From NCBI GenBank assembly GCA_024397935.1, contig CP073743.1:2542001-2606000 (forward strand): a stretch of DNA of 64,000 bases, written 5' to 3'. Every line of letters begins with the position of its first letter. Within the stretch, counting starts at the first letter, position 1. Origin of the DNA: a bacterium SCSIO 12844 (lineage in GTDB: Bacteria > Pseudomonadota > Gammaproteobacteria > Francisellales > Francisellaceae). The position numbers and the translations under genes are program-made. Shown here piece after piece: positions 26,709-34,102 of this stretch. The notes under the pieces are model-generated. The model was not told the DNA's origin. It saw only the letters and a program-made list of their open reading frames with translations, and did no database searches.

Positions 26709-26777
26709 TAGGTAAGAGCGATATCAACATCCTTGTTTGATTATTCTTTAATTCCTTAAGAAATTCGCTCTTTCCTA
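26709..26777 (+). terminator. Long-loop inverted repeat after ispB (possible terminator)
   Basis: TAGGTAAGAGCGA (26709-26721) pairs with TCGCTCTTTCCTA (26765-26777), twelve pairs and one T-T mismatch, enclosing a 43-base AT-rich loop; AATTTT follows. It starts 18 bp after the ispB stop. The large loop makes it an atypical terminator. Confidence 0.4.
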
Positions 26778-26910
26778 ATTTTAGGGGGTTGCAAGTATAT
26801 TTTCACATAGGACTTAATTTAATCAAATAGAAAATATCTCTTATTTATTTGAGAAATCACCCATAAAAACATTAAGCTTAAAATACTATAAGCAATTTTC
26901 GATTTATTTT

Positions 26911-26918
26911 GATATAAT
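26911..26918 (+). promoter_or_regulatory. Extended -10 promoter of the 6S RNA gene
   Basis: TGATATAAT with consensus TATAAT at 26913-26918, eight bases before the first base of the closing stem. No -35 hexamer at the expected distance. Confidence 0.65.
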
Positions 26919-26925
26919 TAAATAC

Positions 26926-27070
26926 ACAACTGGTGTGATGAGGGAACATTACCAACACAAGGGAATCTATATTATTACACTGGCGTGCAAGCTCATCGTA
27001 AATTGAGAAGCCCAAAGTGTTATTGCGATTTGCCGTCTTAGCATACTATCCTCTTCAACCAGTTGTTTTT
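26926..27070 (+). ncRNA. ssrS: 6S RNA (short variant)
   Basis: A structured RNA of about 145 nt that binds the housekeeping RNA polymerase by mimicking an open promoter. The ends pair: ACAACTGG (26926-26933) with CCAGTTGT (27059-27066), then GA-GAGG with CCTC-TC, and a T-run follows at 27066-27070. The apical part around 26985-27015 (GCGTGCAAGCTCATCG then TTGAGAAGCCCAAAG) lines up with the diagnostic E. coli 6S segment GAGCATGCTCGG ... CCGAGAAGCCTTAAA, recalled from memory. A consensus -10 precedes it. It is shorter than E. coli 6S (184 nt), mainly in the 3' half. The usual downstream neighbour ygfA is absent. Confidence 0.75.
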
Positions 27071-27239
27071 ATCAAAAAAATATTATATTACTACCCGAAT
27101 AATCTATTGCTTAGATCCCTTACACAAAAACAAATGAAATGTCAATTTAAAAAATCAAACATTATGTAAATAGCCAGCTCATTTTATATGTCTAATAATT
27201 ATACCACTTATTTTAATTATCAAAGGTAAGGGGATAATC
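27071..27239. other. Intergenic region between 6S RNA and recombinase-like gene
   Basis: About 170 bp of AT-rich sequence. I see no frame, RNA or repeat in it beyond the ribosome site (AAGGTAAGGGG) of the next gene. The larger gene-free interval 26691-27239 is explained by the ispB hairpin and the 6S RNA. Confidence 0.6.
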
Positions 27240-28334
27240 ATGAATATAAATATGACAACTGTAACACCATCAGCATTATTTGATACCAGAAAACAACTAT
27301 TTAAGTTAAAAGATTACGCTCATCTTGCTATTAAAAATCAAGGTGATTTTGAACAAGCTAAATTATTTTTACAATTAAATTCAAGAAGTGAAGGTACCTA
27401 TACCTCATATAGAAGAGAAATTGAACGATTATTACACTGGAGCTGGTTAATTGCAGATAAAGACTTAGAGAAGTTATCATTGAATGATTTAATTAATTAT
27501 ATTGAGTTTTGCAAAACACCTCCAAAATCATGGATTAGCACTAAAAAAGTTAATAAATTCATTAGTGTTAATGATGCTAGAATACCTAATCCACACTGGC
27601 GTCCATTTGTTAGTATTTTATCAAAAAGTGAACATAAAGAAGGTAAAATGGCTTCTATTCATTCATTTAAAATTGGCCAAAATTCAGTTAAAGAAATCAT
27701 TATGATATTAAGTACATTTTTTAATTTTCTCATTAAAAAACAATATATTAAACAAAATCCAACCATTCTTTTAAGGCAAAATTATAACTTAAGTGCAAAA
27801 ACAACTAGTAAAAATATTAAGCTTAATCAACAAGATTTAAATGAAATTTTATCATCTAGTAAATACTTAGCAGATAAAAATCCAGCACTGTATGAACGCG
27901 CTTATTTTATTTTAAATTTAATGATTAATATGGGTATTAAACCATCAGAGTTAGTTACTAAGCACTATCGCACACCTTTAATGAGCGATATTACTAAAGA
28001 TAGCAATAACTACTGGTATATTACACTAAATAATAAATATAAAAGAAGGCTTGATGAAGCTTCATTAAATGCTTTAAAACGCTGGCGTAGTTATTTATCA
28101 CTTAGCCCATTACCCTATAAAAGTGAAAATATTCCATTAATACCTAAACAAAAAGGCATAGGTTCAGTTGAATCAACTGCACATATAAGACGTATAATCC
28201 AAGAAGTGTTAGATAGCATCGTTGATTCACTCAAACATTCTGGAAATTTAACTAAAGCTAAGCGATATCAAAAGATAACAGCAAGTGAACTTTGTAGTCA
28301 TAAATATCAAAATCAAGATGTATTAACTGTTTAA
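27240..28334 (+). CDS. Degenerate tyrosine recombinase/integrase-like protein, probably catalytically dead
   Basis: A 364-residue protein. Residues about 35-195 look like the SAM-like core-binding domain (EGTYTSYRREIERLLHW, IIMILSTFFNFLIKKQYIKQNP). The catalytic-domain start is recognisable as ERAYFILNLMINMGIKPSELV, but the first catalytic Arg of the TGLRxSEL motif is Lys here. The C-terminal HxxR box (normally LRHT...) is only KITASELCSHKYQNQD, and the protein stops before the Tyr nucleophile. It is a full-length open frame with good ribosome signal and no frameshift, so it may be retained as a DNA-binding protein, or be a recent relic. It overlaps the convergent thioesterase gene by 4 bp. 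Confidence 0.65.
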   Translation: MNINMTTVTPSALFDTRKQLFKLKDYAHLAIKNQGDFEQAKLFLQLNSRSEGTYTSYRREIERLLHWSWLIADKDLEKLSLNDLINYIEFCKTPPKSWISTKKVNKFISVNDARIPNPHWRPFVSILSKSEHKEGKMASIHSFKIGQNSVKEIIMILSTFFNFLIKKQYIKQNPTILLRQNYNLSAKTTSKNIKLNQQDLNEILSSSKYLADKNPALYERAYFILNLMINMGIKPSELVTKHYRTPLMSDITKDSNNYWYITLNNKYKRRLDEASLNALKRWRSYLSLSPLPYKSENIPLIPKQKGIGSVESTAHIRRIIQEVLDSIVDSLKHSGNLTKAKRYQKITASELCSHKYQNQDVLTV

Positions 28335-28747
28335 TAATTTGCAACTTCTAATAATTGTTGTTTAATCTCATCAGGAATCATCATAGATTTTTTGGTTAAC
28401 AGGCTAAAAGCAACAAGCTTAGCATAAGCTTTAGCATAACTACCTGACTGATCAGATACTAAATTTAAATTATAATCTAGTTCAACACTACTTCTACCAA
28501 TGGTTTTAAGTAGTTGAACAACCTCAATTTCACCAGGAAAGGTAAACGGTTTTATATACTCAATTGTTTGCTTAACCATAACAAATTGAATTTGATCTTT
28601 TTCAATCCACTGTTTTAATGATTCAATCTGATTAAACCAATGAAAACGAGCCTCAACCATAAAATCACAATAACGGCCATTATTTACATGGCCATAAGCA
28701 TCCATATCCATCCAACGAATTGGTGTTTTAAATGTATACATTATCAT
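28331..28747 (-). CDS. Acyl-CoA thioesterase, 4HBT/YbgC-like hotdog fold
   Basis: A 138-residue single hotdog domain. The N-terminal signature WMDMDAYGHVNNGRYCDFMVEAR (shown in parts: DMDAYGHVNN, RYCDFMVEAR) carries the catalytic Asp of the 4-hydroxybenzoyl-CoA thioesterase group. It hydrolyses an acyl-CoA; chain length is unknown. ATG 28747 has AAAGGATTG 7 bases before it. It is 27 bp downstream of the lytic-transglycosylase-like gene on the same strand and may share its transcript. Confidence 0.85.
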   Translation of the reverse strand: MIMYTFKTPIRWMDMDAYGHVNNGRYCDFMVEARFHWFNQIESLKQWIEKDQIQFVMVKQTIEYIKPFTFPGEIEVVQLLKTIGRSSVELDYNLNLVSDQSGSYAKAYAKLVAFSLLTKKSMMIPDEIKQQLLEVANY

Positions 28748-28774
28748 TTTGCAATCCTTTTTAATTATTGTCCT

Positions 28775-29386
28775 TTAAAAAAACCAAGAACTGCTTTTTT
28801 TAGGAATATCACATCGTTTTAACTGACTGGCATACTGCCAAGCCCAACTTTGAACTTTTTTAGCTTTATTAAGTACTTGTCGATTGGACTTATAACTACC
28901 ATTACTATAATTTCCTGGTCCTAGCCAATAGGCAACATATAAATGATAAGTATCAGTTTTTTTAATGCCTGTAACCTTAGATATATAATTACTGTACCAA
29001 CCAATAAAATCAACAGAGTCTCTAAAATCACTTCTGGATGCGCTACTATTGCCTGTTGATTTTTTATACCAATCCCAAGTGCCATCAACTGCTTGTGCAT
29101 AGCCATAAGCACTGGTTACCCTACCCCATGGTATAAAGCCTAAAGCATAATCTCTTGGTGGTTGTGCATCTGATCTAAAATCTGATTCAGCCCTTATAAT
29201 TGCATATTGAACGCTAATAGGCACACCCCACTTTTTATATGAATCTAATGCATCGTAATACCAACTAGGATACTCATTTACAATGGCGCAAGCATTTTTA
29301 ACCGTTTTAGGTGGTGCTGTAGCACAACCTGCAACTAAGATGACAAAATAGGTAATTAAAACTACACTGCCTATACGCTTTAGCAT
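28775..29386 (-). CDS. Lipoprotein with lysozyme-like/SLT transglycosylase fold
   Basis: A 203-residue lipoprotein. Signal peptide with lipobox LVAGC, lipidated Cys at residue 21. The domain has AIIRAESDFRSDAQPP near 65 (catalytic Glu of Slt-type enzymes), SAYGYAQAVDGTWDWYKKSTG (the GxxQ block) and VAYWLGPGNYSNG (the AYNxGxG-type block). This is the transglycosylase SLT superfamily, a lone-domain member related to uncharacterised lysozyme-like proteins. It probably cleaves peptidoglycan at the outer membrane. Distinct from the mltA gene at 3.8 kb. Confidence 0.82.
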   Translation of the reverse strand: MLKRIGSVVLITYFVILVAGCATAPPKTVKNACAIVNEYPSWYYDALDSYKKWGVPISVQYAIIRAESDFRSDAQPPRDYALGFIPWGRVTSAYGYAQAVDGTWDWYKKSTGNSSASRSDFRDSVDFIGWYSNYISKVTGIKKTDTYHLYVAYWLGPGNYSNGSYKSNRQVLNKAKKVQSWAWQYASQLKRCDIPKKSSSWFF

Positions 29387-29487
29387 TTTTATTCCAAACC
29401 ATTTAATAATCTACTCTTTTAAGGTTAGCATTTCCTTAATTTGAATGCCACTGTGGCCATCATTAACTATCTTTTAGCTAACACTTA

Positions 29488-29516
29488 CTTGAAAAATAAA
29501 CTTAAAGCCCAAATAT
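29488..29516 (+). promoter_or_regulatory. Candidate sigma32 heat-shock promoter of hsp20
   Basis: CTTGAAA (29488-29494), a 13-bp spacer and CCCAAATAT (29508-29516) match the sigma32 pattern CTTGAAA / CCCCATNT well, about 85 bases before the hsp20 ATG. Confidence 0.6.
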
Positions 29517-29521
29517 ATTAA

Positions 29522-29544
29522 TTGCACGCCGATTATGGGTGCAA
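29522..29544 (+). promoter_or_regulatory. Hairpin in the hsp20 5' leader
   Basis: TTGCAC (29522-29527) pairs with GTGCAA (29539-29544), extended by CC/GG with a bulged G. It is in the transcribed leader 55 bases ahead of the ATG. It does not cover the AGGAGA ribosome site itself, so a thermosensor role is only possible, not shown. Confidence 0.35.
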
Positions 29545-29599
29545 ACAATAAGGCTTTAAAAGCTTAAACTAAAACTCGCTAAATAATAGGAGAAACAAC

Positions 29600-30022
29600 A
29601 TGACAAATTTTAATTTATCACCTCTTTTTAAAAGTACCGTCGGATTTGATCGTTTATTTGATTTGATGAACTCTGACTTTCAAAGTAATAATAATGGTTA
29701 TCCTCCCTATAATATTGAAGTACTTGGAGATAACGATTACTTAATTAGCATGGCAATCGCCGGTTTTAAAGAAGATGAAATTGATATTACCTGGCATGAT
29801 GGCAAGCTAGTTGTAAAAGGCACACATGCTGAGCAATCTAAACAAAGTGAACGTAAATTTTTACATCGTGGTATTGCTGAGCGCTCATTTAGTCAAACAT
29901 TTGAACTAGCTGACCATGTCAAAGTAACTGATGCAAAACTAGAAAATGGCATCTTAAATATCAGCTTAATGCGTGAAGTTCCAGAAGCTATGAAACCTAA
30001 AAAAATTAAAGTCGCTTCATAA
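29600..30022 (+). CDS. Small heat-shock protein, Hsp20/IbpA family
   Basis: An ATP-independent holdase chaperone. A 140-residue protein: variable N terminus (TVGFDRLFDLMNSDF), alpha-crystallin domain from about 35 to 125 (PPYNIEVLGDNDYLISMAIAGF, LVVKGTHA, FLHRGIAERSFSQTFELADHV, AKLENGILNI with the GxLxI motif) and a C-terminal tail ending KPKKIKVAS. An I-x-I/V anchor can be read as IKV. AGGAGAAACAAC precedes the ATG. Likely under sigma32 control. Confidence 0.93.
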   Translation: MTNFNLSPLFKSTVGFDRLFDLMNSDFQSNNNGYPPYNIEVLGDNDYLISMAIAGFKEDEIDITWHDGKLVVKGTHAEQSKQSERKFLHRGIAERSFSQTFELADHVKVTDAKLENGILNISLMREVPEAMKPKKIKVAS

Positions 30023-30032
30023 GAACATTACC

Positions 30033-30665
30033 CTAACTTAATAACCTAGGTATTCCGCTATGAAAGCGGAATATCTCATCTTGTGAGAGAATAAGCTCTT
30101 TTTCTTTATTTGCAAAAAGCTCAATTCGAGGTGTAATATCACAATCTGAATATTTTTGAGCAAAATCTAAATAAATACTAAAGTGACGTCGCTCTGATGC
30201 TAGTAATCCTTGATAAAATTTCTTTAATAAATCATCTAAATAAGGTGCTACTTTGCTAAAGCGCTCACATGAACGTGCTTCAATAAACGCACCAACAATT
30301 AATGTATCAACCAATTTCTGAGGTTCATGTTTGGCTACTAACTCTCTTAGACCTTGTGCATAACGTGATGGACTTATATATTGATAGCGTATATTTCTAT
30401 CATTTAAAATTGCCATAACTTGTTCAAAATGTACTAGCTCTTCTCTTGCAATTTTGCTCATTCTTAAGGAAAGTTGTGACTCTTCTTGATAACGATACAT
30501 TAAACTTAAAGCACTCGATGCTGCCTTTTTCTCACAATTAGCATGATCAATTAGCATAACTTCTTGATTTTCTAATGCTGCTTCAACCCAACTATCTGGC
30601 GTATCACAAGGTAGAAATGATGCTATATCATCAAACGCTTTATAAGTTACTTTTTTCATATTCAT
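30033..30665 (-). CDS. miaE: tRNA-(ms2io6A)-hydroxylase
   Basis: A non-haem di-iron monooxygenase that hydroxylates ms2i6A37 in tRNA. A 210-residue ferritin-like four-helix protein. Di-iron ligands are visible as DHANCEKKAA (Glu near 46), REELVHFEQV (ExxH near 80), EARSCERF (Glu near 130) and SERRHF (ExxH near 158). ATG 30665 abuts the purF stop with 1-bp overlap, so it is cotranscribed with purF. miaA and miaB are not in the window. Confidence 0.92.
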   Translation of the reverse strand: MNMKKVTYKAFDDIASFLPCDTPDSWVEAALENQEVMLIDHANCEKKAASSALSLMYRYQEESQLSLRMSKIAREELVHFEQVMAILNDRNIRYQYISPSRYAQGLRELVAKHEPQKLVDTLIVGAFIEARSCERFSKVAPYLDDLLKKFYQGLLASERRHFSIYLDFAQKYSDCDITPRIELFANKEKELILSQDEIFRFHSGIPRLLS

Positions 30666-32170
30666 TAATCTTCGTTATGAATATCAAGCAGACTTCGAGT
30701 AACTTGACGTTGTCCATCATTGCGTAAGTTAGCCAACTCAACAAAATAGTCTTCGTTTATATCTCCGGTTGTATACTGACCATCAAATACTGAAGTTTCA
30801 AACTGCTTTAGAGTTGTATTTTCCTCACTAACTGATTCAATCAAAGCATCAAGATCTTGATAAATAACATCATCTGCGCCAATTAAATCAGCAATTTCAC
30901 TATCTTTTGCATTATAAGCAATTAACTCATCATGTGTTGGCATATCAATACCATAAACATTTGGGTAGCGGATTGGCGGAGCTGCTGAGATCATCGTAAC
31001 TTTTCTAGCGCCTGCTTTACGTGCCATTTCAATAATTTTACGAGAGGTATTACCTCTTACGATAGAGTCATCAACCAATAACACATGACGCCCTTGAAAC
31101 TCACATGCCATTGTATTTAATTTTTTACGTATTGATTTAGTACGCTCACTCTGTCCTGGCATAATAAACGTTCGCCCAACATAACGGTTTTTAACAAACC
31201 CTTCACGATAGGGTAGATTTAATGTATCAGCAATACTTAAAGCTGCATGCCTGCCAGAATCTGGCACAGGAATTACTACATCAATATCATGTTCAGGCAT
31301 AATACGTAACAGTTTTTCTGCTACTTTCTCGCCCATTCTTAAACGTGTATGATAAACAGATGCACCATCAATCACAGAGTCTGGCCTTGCCAGATAAACG
31401 TATTCAAATATACAAGGAATCAACTGATGAGTTTCAGTGCAAACTTTACGATGAATATGGCCATCTAAATCTACAAATATTGCCTCACCTGGCGCTACAT
31501 CTCCAAGCATTTCATAACCATCACAATCAAGTGCTACACTTTCTGAAGCAACCATAACTTCACGCCCTTTTTCATTGGTTTTTGCACCTAAAACTAATGG
31601 TCGGATACCATAAGGATCACGAAAAGCAAATAAACCAACACCCGCAATAACACCACAAACAGCATAGCCACCACGTGTGCGTTTAAATACATTCTCCATT
31701 GCATGAAAAAAGTGCTCTGCCTTTAAGTCCGTAATTGAAACATCTTCTTTGGTTAATTCAGCAGCTAATACATTTAATAAAACTTCTGAATCTGAAGTCG
31801 TATTAATATGACGTTTATCAACAAGATTTAACTCTTCTCTTAAACTAATTGAATTGGTCAAGTTACCATTATGTGCCAATGCAATACCATAAGGTGAGTT
31901 GACATAAAATGGTTGTGATTCAGCATCACTATCAGAACCAGCGGTTGGATAGCGAACATGGCCAATTCCTGTATTACCTTTTAGTCGTAACATATGACGT
32001 GTTCTAATTGCTTCTACAACCAAGCCTCGAGCTTTTCTTAATGCCATCACTCGCTGATCACATGTTAATATACCTGCTGCATCCTGACCTCGATGCTGCA
32101 AAACCGTCAATGCATCAAACAATGCTTGATTTACATTTTGATAAGATAAAACGCCAACAATTCCACACAT
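30665..32170 (-). CDS. purF: Amidophosphoribosyltransferase
   Basis: First committed enzyme of purine synthesis, PRPP + Gln to phosphoribosylamine. A 501-residue protein. Met is followed directly by the nucleophile Cys2 (MCGIVGVLSYQNVNQ), so no propeptide is needed, as in E. coli. Class II amidotransferase domain to about 235 (GNTGIGHVRYPTAGS, AHNGNLTN), then a PRT domain with VLLVDDSIVRGNTSRK (PRPP loop, near 360). No Fe-S Cys cluster of the Bacillus type. purE is at 17.4 kb; the genes are not in one operon. miaE follows. Confidence 0.96.
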   Translation of the reverse strand: MCGIVGVLSYQNVNQALFDALTVLQHRGQDAAGILTCDQRVMALRKARGLVVEAIRTRHMLRLKGNTGIGHVRYPTAGSDSDAESQPFYVNSPYGIALAHNGNLTNSISLREELNLVDKRHINTTSDSEVLLNVLAAELTKEDVSITDLKAEHFFHAMENVFKRTRGGYAVCGVIAGVGLFAFRDPYGIRPLVLGAKTNEKGREVMVASESVALDCDGYEMLGDVAPGEAIFVDLDGHIHRKVCTETHQLIPCIFEYVYLARPDSVIDGASVYHTRLRMGEKVAEKLLRIMPEHDIDVVIPVPDSGRHAALSIADTLNLPYREGFVKNRYVGRTFIMPGQSERTKSIRKKLNTMACEFQGRHVLLVDDSIVRGNTSRKIIEMARKAGARKVTMISAAPPIRYPNVYGIDMPTHDELIAYNAKDSEIADLIGADDVIYQDLDALIESVSEENTTLKQFETSVFDGQYTTGDINEDYFVELANLRNDGQRQVTRSLLDIHNED

Positions 32171-32214
32171 AATTAACTCAACTTAATGTTTAGTCATCTC
32201 TAAGGATGCTCTAT

Positions 32215-32267
32215 TGTAGCAAAAAAATTCAAAGACACGAATGCTAAAATGAATATGATTTGCTACA
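32215..32267. repeat. Inverted repeat TGTAGCAAA upstream of purF
   Basis: TGTAGCAAA (32215-32223) and TTTGCTACA (32259-32267) form a perfect 9-bp inverted repeat separated by 35 bp in the purF/mscS divergent region. On the minus strand, the left copy reads TTTGCTACAAT, which includes a possible extended -10 (TGCTACAAT) for purF. Confidence 0.4.
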
Positions 32268-32337
32268 GGCTTGATCATTAAGCTAATTTTTGCGCATAAT
32301 ACAATCATAGACTATATCATTAGGGAGCATATAACGC

Positions 32338-33192
32338 ATGGCAGCTGCAGATCCAACTGTTGATACAACATTAATCACAAAAGAATACATACTAAATTCA
32401 AGCTTAACTATAGGTAGTAATTTACTCTATGCATTAATTATTTTTATTGTAGGTATTATTGTTGCTAAATTCATTCGTTACCTAGTTAAAAAACTCATGA
32501 TTAAAGCTCAAGTTGAACCAATACTAACTAACTTTATTGCTCGAATTTTATTTTATACGGTTATTATTCTAGCACTGATCGCTGCTTTATCTAAGTTAGG
32601 CGTACCAACAGCAAGTATGATTGGCGTTTTCACAGCTTCTGTTTTTGCCATTGCATTTGCCCTACGTAACTCATTAAATCATTTTGCATCTGGTATGATT
32701 TTAGCAGCCACTCGCCCATTTCATATTGGTGACTTTATAGATATTAATAAAAATGCTTCAGGTACAGTCAAACGAATTACATTATTTTTTACAGAAATAA
32801 TGACAACTGAAAATCAAAAAGTAACCATTCCTAATGGCAATGTACTATCTAGCACAATAACAAATTTTTCTTTTGAAGATAAACGTCGTACTGATCTAAT
32901 TATTGGTATTGGCTATGGAGATGATATTAATAAAGCAAAACAGATTTTAGTGACGCTACTTAATCAGACAGACTCTATACTAAATGACCCTCAACCTGTG
33001 GTGGTTGTTAATGCATTATCTGCTAGTAGTGTTGATCTATTACTACGCTATTGGACGATGAGAGCTGATGCAATTAGCACTAAATGGGCTCTCTTAGAAT
33101 CTGCTAAAAATTTACTCGATGAAAATCATATCAATATTCCCTTCCCTCAAACCGATGTACATTTATATAAACACCAAGAAAATCAGCTATAA
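32338..33192 (+). CDS. mscS: Small-conductance mechanosensitive channel
   Basis: Opens under membrane tension to release solutes on hypo-osmotic shock. A 284-residue protein, the E. coli MscS size (286). Three membrane helices (about 25-50, 65-85 and 92-125); TM3 carries the Gly/Ala-rich pore helix SMIGVFTASVFAIAFALRNSL. The beta domain starts TRPFHIGDFIDI, followed by VTIPNGNVLSSTITNFS. Divergent from purF. Confidence 0.93.
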   Translation: MAAADPTVDTTLITKEYILNSSLTIGSNLLYALIIFIVGIIVAKFIRYLVKKLMIKAQVEPILTNFIARILFYTVIILALIAALSKLGVPTASMIGVFTASVFAIAFALRNSLNHFASGMILAATRPFHIGDFIDINKNASGTVKRITLFFTEIMTTENQKVTIPNGNVLSSTITNFSFEDKRRTDLIIGIGYGDDINKAKQILVTLLNQTDSILNDPQPVVVVNALSASSVDLLLRYWTMRADAISTKWALLESAKNLLDENHINIPFPQTDVHLYKHQENQL

Positions 33193-33310
33193 ATTTACCG
33201 CATCAATTGTTGCATTTTATGCAATAATATTTTGAATAAATGAGATATTATTCCATTTATTGATTAATAGTATAATCAATATATAAAATAAAAAATGAGG
33301 AATAATAAAC

Positions 33311-34102
33311 ATGAATAAATTATCAATTAACCATTACCAAATTAATTATATTGACTCTCAAAAAGGCAATAAAACATTCCTACTAATACATGGTACTGGA
33401 GCTAATCACCAACAGCTATTACCACAATATCATTATTTATCAAAATTCGCTCGTGTTGTTGCAGTTGATTTAAAAGGTCATGGTGAAAGTGACAAACCAC
33501 AGAAAAACTATTCAATTAATGGTTTTGCAAATGATTTAGCTTATCTTATCAAAAAACTAGATTTACAAAATATAACAGCTATTGGTGCAAGTATGGGGGG
33601 TAATATTGCCGTTGATCTTGCATATCATTACCCGAAACTTATATCTTCAATCATTTTACTTGACTCAGGATTACTTTACTCAAAAGACATGTTAGCAACA
33701 ATGATTGAATATAAAAATGAGTTAAAAACTAATTTTACTCAATGTATCAATAAAATTGCAGATAACAGCTTTTTAAAAACAGATCAACATAAGTCAAAAT
33801 TATTACATACTATGTTAAATACACCAGAGTATGTTTGGTCAGGGTGTTTTGAAAATATGATTGCAATAGATCAAAGGACAATAAAATCTACATTAAATCA
33901 GTTAAAACTACCAGTTTTATATATACAAGCAACCAATTGTCTTACTAATTTAGATTTATTCAAACAACTAACACCTCAATTACAATATGCAAAAATCATT
34001 GGTGCTGGACATATTATTTCTTTAGAAGTAGCTGATCAAGTAAATGCTATGATTATGCAGTTTGAAAAAATAAATCAACAATCATTTTTATATCAACACT
34101 AA
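33311..34102 (+). CDS. Alpha/beta hydrolase
   Basis: A 263-residue single-domain alpha/beta hydrolase. Oxyanion strand FLLIHGTGANHQQ near 25, DLKGHGESDKP, nucleophile elbow AIGASMGGNIAVDLAYHYP (Ser near 94) and final GAGHIISLE (His near 233); the acid follows PVLYIQATNCLTNLD. No signal peptide. The substrate cannot be told; esterase, lactonase and BioH/MenH-like relatives all look alike. It overlaps the convergent amidotransferase-like gene by 4 bp. Confidence 0.85.
   Translation: MNKLSINHYQINYIDSQKGNKTFLLIHGTGANHQQLLPQYHYLSKFARVVAVDLKGHGESDKPQKNYSINGFANDLAYLIKKLDLQNITAIGASMGGNIAVDLAYHYPKLISSIILLDSGLLYSKDMLATMIEYKNELKTNFTQCINKIADNSFLKTDQHKSKLLHTMLNTPEYVWSGCFENMIAIDQRTIKSTLNQLKLPVLYIQATNCLTNLDLFKQLTPQLQYAKIIGAGHIISLEVADQVNAMIMQFEKINQQSFLYQH

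Noticed and set aside
29522-29599. ROSE-type thermometer
   Set aside because: No U(U/C)GCU motif pairing with the ribosome site.
31345-31557. 70-codon frame antisense to purF
   Set aside because: Shadow of a certain gene; no family resemblance.
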